Source: Nitrososphaerota archaeon
GTDB lineage: Archaea > Iainarchaeota > Iainarchaeia > Iainarchaeales > VGJJ01
DNA: 6,674 bases
Direction of reading: 5' to 3'
Assembly: GCA_020053155.1 (NCBI GenBank)
Contig: JAGVNS010000112.1
Coordinates: 1 to 6,674 of the forward strand
Shown: one piece after another, positions 1-5,647 of the stretch
Position numbering within the stretch: position 1 is the stretch's first letter
How the letters are laid out: each line of letters starts with the position of its first letter
Notes under the pieces: generated by a model
What the model saw: the letters and a program-made list of their open reading frames with translations, nothing else
The model's database searches: none
Told to the model about the DNA's origin: nothing
Program-made: the position numbers and the translations under genes

Positions 1-38
1 CATCCTTTTTGGTGCGAATTCCATAAAGAGTAATCAAA

Positions 39-374
39 ATGAACCCGATTTCATTAGTGGCATTTTTGCTAGTAAAAGACAAAAAAGTGTTGATGGAAAT
101 TCGAAAACCCACTGCAATGGGAGCTGGCGAAACCTGGTTTCCCGGTGGTCACGTCGAAGCAGGAGAAACCGAGGAGCAGGCTCTTTTCCGTGAATTGAAA
201 AAAGAATTGGATGTTGTTCCCGTAAACGTTAGGCCGTTGCTTAGGCTTCCGTGGAACCGGGATGGAAAAGAATACACCATTCAATACTACGTGTGTTTCA
301 ACTGGAAAGGAGAAATCGTAAACAACGAATCCGCCCATTTTTTTGGACATCCTTTTCTGATTTGTCAAAGTTAA
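39..374 (+). CDS. Nudix hydrolase, frame broken near its 3' end
   Basis: Nudix-family hydrolase, which cleaves nucleoside-diphosphate-linked compounds with Mg2+ in the cytoplasm; the exact substrate cannot be read from sequence. The Nudix box runs from G37 to V59: G37, E43, R51, E52 and E56 fit GX5EX7REUXEEXGU, while the first E of the EE pair is K55 and the late G is D58. The preceding 'TWFPGGHVEAGE' is typical. The ATG at 39 is the only good start, because an in-frame TAA lies at 24-26. No TATA box is visible in the 38 bases available upstream, so it may be transcribed from outside the window. The open frame gives 111 residues, but after F102 the tail (GHPFLICQS) does not look like the family. 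A -1 shift in the T run at 338-344 restores a normal tail and a length of about 128 residues (separate entry). This is either a sequence error, a real frameshift mutation or programmed slippage. Family call is firm; intactness is not. Confidence 0.88.
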   Translation: MNPISLVAFLLVKDKKVLMEIRKPTAMGAGETWFPGGHVEAGETEEQALFRELKKELDVVPVNVRPLLRLPWNRDGKEYTIQYYVCFNWKGEIVNNESAHFFGHPFLICQS

Positions 375-424
375 CGAACGACGTAGACCGGAAAGTGTTT
401 CAAAAACTATTGGAAGAAATCTAG
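338..424 (+). other. -1-frame continuation of the Nudix gene after a T7 slippery run
   Basis: The seven T at 338-344 are phased as T TTT TTT relative to the upstream frame, which is the form of a -1 slippery heptamer. Reading from TGG at 344-346 gives a 26-residue tail, WTSFSDLSKLT then NDVDRKVFQKLLEEI, stopping at TAG 422-424. A Trp followed by an acidic/Leu helix is what Nudix C-termini usually show, in contrast to the 0-frame tail. The stop falls in the palindrome CTAG at 421-424, which also supplies the stop of the convergent regulator gene. One extra T (eight instead of seven) would make the gene continuous, so a one-base deletion or homopolymer sequencing error is the simplest explanation; programmed frameshifting is the less likely alternative. 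Confidence 0.75.
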
Positions 425-1122
425 GCTTCCATTCCTTTGAATGTTTCGATGAGTTTGTCTATTGGTTTTTGGGTAATGATGAGGGCGATTTTTTCGTTCT
501 CCGCGATGCGTTTGGCAATGGGGTCCACTTTTTGACAGCCATGCAGTACAACAACGGTGGGTCGCATTTCCGTGGCGAACCGTCCTACTTTTACGGCGAT
601 TAATGGGCTTCTCCCGTTTTCGACAGTAGTGAAAATGAGTGCGCGTTCGGGTGTTTTTCCATACATTTGCAAATACTCATGCACGGGAACATCAAGAATC
701 ACTTTTAATGAGTCAATAACCGTGTATCCGTACAGCGTGAGGTCTTTCAAACGTAGGGGATTGGCAATGCATTCTCCTTCAATCTTTTCAAGAAAATCTT
801 TTCCGTTTATTCCGGCGGTAAATTCGTGAACGTCAAAAACTTTTTCTTTTACCGCCTCATCTCGCGACAATTGTTGGGTGACTTTTCCCCCTTTATTTTT
901 GTCAATTTCAATGAGCGCTTCTACTAAGCGATTAATGACCGCGATTCCTGGACTCTTTCTCCTCCCCCCTTCGTAATCAGAAATGGTAGAAGAGGAGACT
1001 TTCAAAAATCCCGCCAAATCGGTTTGAGAAATTTGGAATATTTCCCTCCATTTTTTCATGGACCCCCCCGGGTCTTTACTTAGGGTAATTTCCCCGGCAA
1101 TAGTAACCTTCAATTGGTCCAT
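421..1122 (-). CDS. Archaeal XRE/Cro-type helix-turn-helix transcriptional regulator
   Basis: Predicted cytoplasmic DNA-binding regulator of 233 residues. A Cro/CI-type HTH lies at about residues 23-54 (WREIFQISQTDLAGFLKVSS, then STISDYEGGRR), followed by a helical linker to about residue 85. The C-terminal part (about 100-225) has alternating strand-like and helical segments, including ALIFTTVENG, PLIAVKVGRF, RPTVVVLHG and KIALIITQKP. It resembles the archaeal predicted-regulator group I associate with COG1709; that assignment is from memory. No ligand site is recognised. The ATG at 1122 is supported by a TATA-like ATTTAAATA centred 26 bp upstream, which implies a leaderless mRNA. The gene converges on the Nudix gene, sharing CTAG at the stop codons, and lies 56 bp downstream of the same-strand Cys-rich protein gene, but its own TATA box suggests independent transcription. 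Targets are unknown. Confidence 0.85.
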   Translation of the reverse strand: MDQLKVTIAGEITLSKDPGGSMKKWREIFQISQTDLAGFLKVSSSTISDYEGGRRKSPGIAVINRLVEALIEIDKNKGGKVTQQLSRDEAVKEKVFDVHEFTAGINGKDFLEKIEGECIANPLRLKDLTLYGYTVIDSLKVILDVPVHEYLQMYGKTPERALIFTTVENGRSPLIAVKVGRFATEMRPTVVVLHGCQKVDPIAKRIAENEKIALIITQKPIDKLIETFKGMEA

Positions 1123-1143
1123 TCCACGACATCGTCAACCGTC

Positions 1144-1152
1144 TATTTAAAT
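1144..1152 (-). promoter_or_regulatory. TATA box for the HTH regulator
   Basis: ATTTAAATA on the minus strand is centred 26 bp upstream of the ATG at 1122. That is the spacing expected if transcription starts at the start codon. The core TTTAAA is a palindrome. There is no Shine-Dalgarno match just before the ATG. Confidence 0.6.
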
Positions 1153-1178
1153 CTACGGCAAATGACGCAGTGTCTTTG

Positions 1179-1862
1179 CTATGACCCTACCCACTCGCAG
1201 GGAGAAGGGGGATTTTCTATTAGCCATTCAGGGGTGCCTCCGTTTTCGCAATCGGTTTGGGTGAAGAGTCCCGCGCAACTCATGCTTTGATATTGGTAAT
1301 AATTCAATTTCCCCGAATCGGGTTCATATGGGACAGTCGTTTTGCAATAATTTTTAGGCAAAAAACCAGGGTCTGCTTCACATTTTTCATTATTACAGAT
1401 GGAGTCTGTGCCGCAATCACTGTCGTCTGTGCACCCGGGAGGAAGTTTTTCCACGAAATTGGTTCCTTCCGATGTTTTGCATTGCCGTGGATAAGATTCC
1501 ATAATAGGATTTCCGGCCGCTCCACACTCAACAAATGTATCAATCGTCAAGTCTCCCGCCCCCTCCCAGAATTGTCCCACTCCCGGAACTTCGCACGAGG
1601 CGGGGAACGTTTTGAGATTTGGAAAGCCTGCCGCAATGCACCCTTCGTAGGTAGATGGGTAAATGTAGTTATCTTGGCAGAACCAATTTCCGAGGGGGAT
1701 GCTGCCCCCTGTCGTGGAACATGGCACGCATGAACCATTTTGGTGGATAGCACCGGCCGGACACGCGTTTTGAGGAAGGTTCGTGAAAATAATCCAAACC
1801 CCTATGGCAATCAATAATACTCCCAAAAGCAATTTGATGGGTGGTTGTTTCTGGGGTGTCAT
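1179..1862 (-). CDS. Membrane-anchored, cysteine-rich extracytoplasmic protein with two tandem Cys modules
   Basis: Not a family I can name. The 227-residue protein starts with a short basic stretch (K5, K10) and a hydrophobic segment at about residues 9-27 (IKLLLGVLLIAIGVWIIF), which fits a signal anchor. The remaining roughly 200 residues would lie outside the membrane. It has 16 cysteines, an even number, all after the anchor, consistent with disulfides. Two modules repeat with identical spacing: C75-x-A-A-G-x-P-x(5)-P-x2-C90 and C113 to C128 with the same pattern, each followed by F at +8 and E at +10 (F98/E100 and F136/E138). The second, 'MESYPRQC', is a motif I recall from predicted surface proteins of Patescibacteria and DPANN archaea. 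A further closely spaced Cys group lies at C144, C150, C156 and C161. The start at 1862 fits a TATA-like element 28 bp upstream. The gene is divergent from msrB. A structural or binding role at the cell surface is inference. Confidence 0.78.
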   Translation of the reverse strand: MTPQKQPPIKLLLGVLLIAIGVWIIFTNLPQNACPAGAIHQNGSCVPCSTTGGSIPLGNWFCQDNYIYPSTYEGCIAAGFPNLKTFPASCEVPGVGQFWEGAGDLTIDTFVECGAAGNPIMESYPRQCKTSEGTNFVEKLPPGCTDDSDCGTDSICNNEKCEADPGFLPKNYCKTTVPYEPDSGKLNYYQYQSMSCAGLFTQTDCENGGTPEWLIENPPSPCEWVGS

Positions 1863-1885
1863 TTACGCTTTCAGTTGTTTTCTTC

Positions 1886-1894
1886 TTTATTAAT
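1886..1894 (-). promoter_or_regulatory. TATA-like element for the Cys-rich protein gene
   Basis: ATTAATAAA on the minus strand is centred about 28 bp upstream of the ATG at 1862. It is preceded on that strand by a purine-rich run (AAAAAAAGGGG), as expected of an archaeal BRE. A leaderless transcript is inferred. Confidence 0.5.
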
Positions 1895-1919
1895 CCCCTT
1901 TTTTTGATTCGGGAAAAGC

Positions 1920-1926
1920 ATTAAAT
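1920..1926 (+). promoter_or_regulatory. TATA box for msrB
   Basis: ATTAAAT is centred 27 bp upstream of the msrB ATG at 1950 and preceded by GGGAAAAGC, a purine-rich BRE-like stretch. It lies about 30 bp from the TATA element of the divergent Cys-rich gene, so the 87-bp gap carries two back-to-back promoters. Confidence 0.55.
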
Positions 1927-1949
1927 GGTTCAAAAGGGTCAGTACCAAT

Positions 1950-2354
1950 ATGTCTGCCGAATCCAAGAAAATGCCCAAAGATGAATTAGAGTGGAAGAAG
2001 AAATTAACCCCCCAGCAATACCAAGTGCTCCGCGAAAAGAGCACGGAAATACCGTTCACGGGAAAATTCGTTCATACGAAGGATAAGGGGATGTATGTTT
2101 GTGCGGCATGCGGAACCGAATTGTTCTCTTCGGATGCAAAGTTTGACAGAGGAACGGGGTGGCCTTCTTTCGACAATCCCGCCAACATCCAAAACATCGA
2201 ATTGCATGTGGATAAAGGATTTGGCTTGACACGAACGGAAGTCACGTGCAAAAATTGTGGGGGACATTTAGGACACTTGTTTGACGATGGCCCCACTCAA
2301 ACGGGGAAACGATTTTGCATCAATAGTTGTTCATTGGAATTGAAGAAAGCATAG
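1950..2354 (+). CDS. msrB: Peptide-methionine (R)-S-oxide reductase MsrB
   Basis: Reduces the R form of methionine sulfoxide in proteins, a cytoplasmic repair of oxidative damage. The 134-residue length is normal for a stand-alone MsrB. Two CxxC pairs, C51/C54 (CAAC) and C100/C103 (CKNC), are the structural zinc site. 'GTGWPSF' (68-74) and 'GGHLGHLFDDGP' (104-115) are family signatures, and C123 in 'RFCINS' is the expected catalytic cysteine. The position that is Cys in many MsrBs (GCGWPSF) is Thr here, so the classical resolving cysteine is missing; C127, four residues after the catalytic Cys, is an unusual candidate, or thioredoxin may reduce the enzyme directly. The ATG at 1950 is 27 bp from a TATA box. 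The 3' end overlaps the convergent homing-endonuclease ORF by 35 bp. Confidence 0.96.
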   Translation: MSAESKKMPKDELEWKKKLTPQQYQVLREKSTEIPFTGKFVHTKDKGMYVCAACGTELFSSDAKFDRGTGWPSFDNPANIQNIELHVDKGFGLTRTEVTCKNCGGHLGHLFDDGPTQTGKRFCINSCSLELKKA

Positions 2355-3360
2355 GTTTTGCAGGATTCCACTCATCAAAATCAGAGTATTTTTGCCGAAT
2401 TTTAACAATGTGTCGCTCGTTTGAAGAGCCAACAATTTCGAAGAATTTTCGAACGTTTTCCTTTGAGGTAACATGAAGGTGCTTACCATTGCCGAGGACT
2501 TTGGATTCAATTCCAACCTCTGTCAAGATTTGATTGATTTGAGTGAGAATTGGAATGTTATACATGCAAATATCTACACGCATATAGGGTTCCTTGTAGA
2601 TTTTGCGTTTATCGAAAAACACACACCCATCTGTGTCAAAGACACCGCGAATGAACGCAATTTTATGTGCCCTTTTGTTTTGCATAACCTCGTCTGGGAT
2701 GAGGACTTTGTCAAATTTTACTCCTGCCGGCATTTGAAATCGCCGGGTAAGCATTTCGAAAAGAGATTTGGAATGAAAATTGAACCATATGCCATTTTCC
2801 CTTGTTCGTGAGTAACAGGAATGAATATTAAAAAATTTATTTGTAATTGGAATTATTTTCTGATGATAATATCCATTGTCATACCTTTTATCTCCTGCAA
2901 AACCGATTTGGTAGTGCCTCCCATATTTGTTAGTAAATCCATCTCCAGAAAATGCTCCTAAGAATTCACACAATTCTTCTGAAAGCGGTTGATTTAGGTC
3001 AAATGAAGGAGAAATAATTCGATTTGGATAGTTTTTGGGAGTGAGTCGCCCTTTTTCAAATATCTCGGGATGGTTTTTCGCCGTTGTCTTTCCACCAGCC
3101 ACTTGCCCCCAGTTTGATTTTCTAAACTCTATTTTTTTGGTGTATTTCTCTTGCAATTTACTTGGCAGGAAATGAAATAAGGTGTTAAATTGACTTTCAC
3201 GCAGGCTTCTTTTTCCATTTTTAAAAAGATAAAAATCCCCGTGTCTAATTTTTAACAGGGGATAAAGCTCTTTAAAGCTAGAAAAATTACCAAAGGTTTT
3301 GACGTCATTGAAGAAGGAGATGGTATCCCCTTTAGTGCCAAAGAAAATCCGGTTTTCCAT
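2320..3360 (-). CDS. Free-standing LAGLIDADG homing endonuclease
   Basis: Predicted site-specific DNA endonuclease of a selfish mobile gene. From the ATG at 3360 it has 346 residues. The two LAGLIDADG helices are 'CEFLGAFSGDGF' (about 131-142, acidic residue D140) and 'IAFIRGVFDTDG' (about 234-245, D244), so a single chain should form the pseudo-dimer active site. The roughly 130-residue N-terminal part, with 'SNWGQVAGGKT', is a plausible extra DNA-binding region. The frame stays open upstream to a GTG at 3432, but that would translate the tRNA ('RLRVQIPPG' is the classic tRNA-derived artefact), so 3360 is chosen. The ATG is 6 bp after the tRNA-Thr 3' end, leaving no promoter room, and expression is probably by read-through from the tRNA. 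The coding sequence is AT-richer than its neighbours, suggesting recent acquisition. The C-terminus overlaps the end of msrB by 35 bp. It is not embedded in any visible intron or intein. Confidence 0.88.
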   Translation of the reverse strand: MENRIFFGTKGDTISFFNDVKTFGNFSSFKELYPLLKIRHGDFYLFKNGKRSLRESQFNTLFHFLPSKLQEKYTKKIEFRKSNWGQVAGGKTTAKNHPEIFEKGRLTPKNYPNRIISPSFDLNQPLSEELCEFLGAFSGDGFTNKYGRHYQIGFAGDKRYDNGYYHQKIIPITNKFFNIHSCYSRTRENGIWFNFHSKSLFEMLTRRFQMPAGVKFDKVLIPDEVMQNKRAHKIAFIRGVFDTDGCVFFDKRKIYKEPYMRVDICMYNIPILTQINQILTEVGIESKVLGNGKHLHVTSKENVRKFFEIVGSSNERHIVKIRQKYSDFDEWNPAKPMLSSIPMNNY

Positions 3361-3366
3361 GAAATA

Positions 3367-3438
3367 AGCTCCAGGAGGGATTTGAACCCTCAGCCTTTCG
3401 CTTACGAAGCGATTGCGCCACCGTTGCGCCACTGGAGC
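3367..3438 (-). tRNA. tRNA-Thr (anticodon CGT)
   Basis: The minus strand folds into a full cloverleaf. The acceptor stem GCTCCAG/CTGGAGC has seven perfect pairs, the D stem GCGC/GCGC encloses a loop with the conserved GG, and the T arm GAGGG-TTCAAAT-CCCTC is perfect with a 5-nt variable loop. The anticodon loop TTCGTAA has T33 followed by CGT at 3406-3404, reading ACG (Thr). The first stem position 27-43 is an A-A mismatch; the other four pairs form. The discriminator is T73, as in many archaeal tRNA-Thr, and CCA is not encoded (TTATTTC follows). There is no intron. The gene is divergent from the hypothetical protein at 3567 and is immediately followed by the homing-endonuclease ORF. Confidence 0.95.
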
Positions 3439-3465
3439 AAGGAAAACCTTCTTCTTCTACCATTC

Positions 3466-3490
3466 GGAACCCCATAGTTCCATTGGTTCC
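3466..3490. repeat. Short inverted repeat between tRNA-Thr and the divergent gene
   Basis: GGAACC at 3466-3471 and GGTTCC at 3485-3490 are perfect 6-bp inverted arms with a 13-bp spacer that itself contains another TTCC. It lies 28 bp upstream of the tRNA 5' end and could be an operator, part of the tRNA promoter region, or chance. No clear tRNA TATA box was found; AAAATAG on the minus strand at about 3492-3498 is a weak candidate. Confidence 0.3.
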
Positions 3491-3536
3491 ACTATTTTGC
3501 CCAGAGAATGCTTTAAAACGACGCGGTGGGGTATCC

Positions 3537-3545
3537 CATAAATAC
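3537..3545 (+). promoter_or_regulatory. TATA box for the hypothetical protein at 3567
   Basis: CATAAATAC is centred 26 bp upstream of the ATG at 3567, the same spacing seen before five other genes in the window. This decides the start: the upstream in-frame ATG at 3483 would place the box inside the gene, and the next ATG at 3585 would be 44 bp away. Confidence 0.55.
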
Positions 3546-3566
3546 CTCCGCCCGTTTATCTACTGC

Positions 3567-4115
3567 ATGAGTAAAACTGCGCGTATGGGAAGCCGGCGAT
3601 TTATTGCAAAGGCATGGGAATTAACCAATCTGGAGGGTCCGAGCACGGAACGCCTTTCCCTATCCAAGGGTGTTCGCTTCCTCGTGGGAAAAAACTTCAT
3701 CGCTCGGAAAAAGGGAAAATATCGTTTCACCGCGGTGGCGCATTGGAATCATGCAATGCGTTTTGGTTGCGAGCAGGATTGGTTAAACATGATGCCCGAG
3801 TCCCGTGCACGAATTGTAGGTTTTTTTGTTAAAGCGAACCTCAGGGATGCCCTCTTCCCCGAGTATGCGGGAAACCCTGATATTCCATGTACTCCTGAAA
3901 CGAGGGGCAGACTGGAAATGCTCTTCAGTAACGCCTCAAACCAAGTATTAAGTCAAATACTAAACGACAGCATTTTGGCGAGCAAGGCAAAGAATAAGGA
4001 CTATGCGGAAACACTAGAGCGCCGAATTGTCAGGAAGCACAACCTTCGTTCAATCTTCCGTGAGATTGAAATGGGGCTAAAAAAAGGAAATATTTCTTGG
4101 GGGAGAAAACCCTAA
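3567..4115 (+). CDS. Hypothetical protein with probable N-terminal winged-helix fold
   Basis: I do not recognise a family. From the preferred ATG at 3567 the protein has 182 residues, is basic and shows no signal peptide or membrane segment. Residues about 8-60 alternate helix-like stretches (RRFIAKAWELT, TERLSLSKGVRFLV) with 'FIARKKGKYRFT', which looks like the wing hairpin of a winged-helix domain; this is a judgement by eye. The C-terminal half (about 110-172) is probably helical and rich in charged residues (DYAETLERRIVRKHNLRSIF, then REIEMGLKKG), so a nucleic-acid-binding role is possible but unproven. A longer ORF is open from 3483, but the TATA spacing favours 3567. Its TAA (4113-4115) overlaps the TAG of convergent glyS (4112-4114). 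It is divergent from tRNA-Thr. Codon usage and base composition resemble glyS and nop5 rather than the homing endonuclease, suggesting a resident gene. Confidence 0.72.
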   Translation: MSKTARMGSRRFIAKAWELTNLEGPSTERLSLSKGVRFLVGKNFIARKKGKYRFTAVAHWNHAMRFGCEQDWLNMMPESRARIVGFFVKANLRDALFPEYAGNPDIPCTPETRGRLEMLFSNASNQVLSQILNDSILASKAKNKDYAETLERRIVRKHNLRSIFREIEMGLKKGNISWGRKP

Positions 4116-5617
4116 TCCGCCAAATCATCAAACGTCCGTTGCCCAGTTGAAAAGTTCCAAAACACTTCATCTAAATCATCCACCTCAATCCGCTTTTGTT
4201 TCATGCTCGTGCGTTCGCGCAACGTTACGGAACGGTCTTTTAGGGATTGATAATCAACCGTAATGGCAAACGAAACCCCTATTTCATCCGCGCGTGCGTA
4301 TCGCTTTCCAATGCTTCCCGCTTCATCGTATAACACTCGGAGATTTTGTTTTCGGAGGTGGTGGGATAATTCTTCTGCGTGCTCAGCCAATCCGTCCTTT
4401 TTCATGAGGGGAAAAACCGCCACATCATAAGGGGCTAATGCCGGAGGTAAATCTAAAAAAAGTCTTTCTTCCGGCCCCCTTTTTTCTTTTCGAAAGTTGG
4501 CATCAAGCATTACCCAGAACGTTCTCCCCACTCCTGTTGAGATTTCGAAAATGTGGGGAATGAATTTTTCAGGTGTCCCTTCTTCTCGAATAGAAAGGTC
4601 TTGTTTGCTTTCCTTTCCATGCGTTTTCAAATCGTAATCAGTGCGATAATTGCACGCCGCCAATTCAACCCATGCATCATCCATTTTCACTTCTAAATCC
4701 CACGTTTCGGCTGCATAAAACGCTCGCGCTTCTTTTTCCAATTCCCTAAAACGGATTTTTTCGAGGGGGATGTTGAGAGAATGAAAGAATTGTTGCGCTC
4801 GTGCGAGCCAATATGTAATTATTTTTCCTGAAACGATTTTTTGTTTTAAGGCTTCCTCACAGGAAAGGGAGTGAATCTTTTTGTCGGAGAGCAAGTATAA
4901 TTGGAGTTTGTAATCCTTTATTTCTTCCCACTTCTCCACTTCGTTTATTTTATAGGGGTTGAAGAAAACTTCTACATCCATGTGTTCCAATTCGCGCGTA
5001 CGCAATAAGCCCTGTCGGGGCGCGATTTCGTTTCTAAACGCCCGTCCAAATTGTGCAATCCCAATGGGGAGTTTTATTCGACCGCTTTTCCAGATGCGGG
5101 GAAAATCCAGGAAAATGTTTTGGCACGCTTCGGGTTTCAGGTACCCTTTGCTTTTTTTTCCTGCTCCAAGCTCCACTTCCATCATCATATTAAATTGGGT
5201 GGTTTTTCCCAAGGGCTTTTTGTCTTTTGGACAGACGATTTTCAATTCGGCTATTTTTTGGTCGAAAAAATCCGCGCTCGCCCCTTCCGGAATCTCATAC
5301 CCCAGCTTGTCTTCAATCAGCTTGTCGGCGCGATAGGGAGTTTTGCAGGTCTCGCATGTAACAAGTGGGTCGTTGAAGTTTTCCAGGTGCCCGGAAGCGC
5401 GAAACACACTTTCAGGGAGTATTACACTTCCGTCAATTTCAACGCCCCCCTCATTCTCCACCAGGGTTTTTCGCCAATGCTCCACAAGACGTTGTTTTAT
5501 TTTCGTTCCTTCCGGTCCGTAATCAAAAAACCCCGCGGGGAAGTTGGCGTGTATTTCCGCGCTCGGAAAAAACAATCCCCTTCGCTGGGCCAGATTCGTG
5601 GTATCGGTGGATGGCAT
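4112..5617 (-). CDS. glyS: Glycyl-tRNA synthetase, class II alpha2 type
   Basis: Charges tRNA-Gly with glycine using ATP in the cytoplasm. At 501 residues it matches the single-chain archaeal/eukaryal type rather than the bacterial alpha2beta2 enzyme. The N-terminal core has 'GFFDYGPEG' (29-37) and 'ILPESVFRASGH' with 'FNDPL' (66-85). Class II motif 2 is 'FRNEIAPRQGLLRTREL' (194-210), with the catalytic Arg early and the GLLR loop; motif 3 is 'EISTGVGRTFWVML' (358-371). 'RTDYDLKTHGK' (325-335) is a family signature. The C-terminal anticodon-binding domain spans about 396-490, with 'GSIGKRYARADEIG' and 'TLRERTSMKQ'. The zinc-type insertion keeps C88, C91 and C129, but the usual fourth Cys is D132 (CPKD), so metal binding may be lost or altered. 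The ATG at 5617 is 26 bp from a symmetric TATA box shared with nop5. Gene symbol usage for this type varies (glyS or glyQS). Confidence 0.96.
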   Translation of the reverse strand: MPSTDTTNLAQRRGLFFPSAEIHANFPAGFFDYGPEGTKIKQRLVEHWRKTLVENEGGVEIDGSVILPESVFRASGHLENFNDPLVTCETCKTPYRADKLIEDKLGYEIPEGASADFFDQKIAELKIVCPKDKKPLGKTTQFNMMMEVELGAGKKSKGYLKPEACQNIFLDFPRIWKSGRIKLPIGIAQFGRAFRNEIAPRQGLLRTRELEHMDVEVFFNPYKINEVEKWEEIKDYKLQLYLLSDKKIHSLSCEEALKQKIVSGKIITYWLARAQQFFHSLNIPLEKIRFRELEKEARAFYAAETWDLEVKMDDAWVELAACNYRTDYDLKTHGKESKQDLSIREEGTPEKFIPHIFEISTGVGRTFWVMLDANFRKEKRGPEERLFLDLPPALAPYDVAVFPLMKKDGLAEHAEELSHHLRKQNLRVLYDEAGSIGKRYARADEIGVSFAITVDYQSLKDRSVTLRERTSMKQKRIEVDDLDEVFWNFSTGQRTFDDLAD

Positions 5618-5638
5618 GTACGTGCAGGGGAGGGGGAT

Positions 5639-5647
5639 CTTTTAAAG
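5639..5647. promoter_or_regulatory. Symmetric TATA box shared by divergent glyS and nop5
   Basis: CTTTTAAAG has the palindromic core TTTAAA with its axis between 5643 and 5644. The axis is 26 bp from the glyS ATG (5617, minus) and 26 bp from the nop5 ATG (5670, plus). No second TATA-like element is seen in the 52-bp gap, and neither ATG has a Shine-Dalgarno match. One element may therefore serve both leaderless transcripts, with direction set by the flanking BREs: GGGGGATC on the nop5 side, CTCATAGG on the glyS side. Confidence 0.6.

Noticed and set aside
1257..1733. 158-residue plus-strand ORF opposite the Cys-rich protein
   Set aside because: It is a shadow of the minus-strand gene, which has a signal anchor and repeated Cys modules; the plus-strand translation has low-complexity, frame-shadow character.
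2320..2380. Duplicated tRNA 3' end (att-like repeat) at the far side of the endonuclease
   Set aside because: I compared the tRNA 3' sequence with the msrB/endonuclease junction by eye and found no copy, so integrase-type insertion is not supported.
2473..2811. 112-residue plus-strand ORF opposite the homing endonuclease
   Set aside because: It is antisense to the LAGLIDADG motif region and no family resemblance was seen.
3361..3432. N-terminal 24-residue extension of the homing-endonuclease ORF from a GTG inside the tRNA
   Set aside because: These codons lie within and just after the tRNA-Thr gene; the translated peptide is the well-known tRNA-derived artefact and not a protein start.
2320..3438. 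Endonuclease as an intron- or intein-encoded ORF
   Set aside because: The tRNA-Thr is continuous and no host protein frame or splice junction surrounds the ORF, so it is treated as free-standing.
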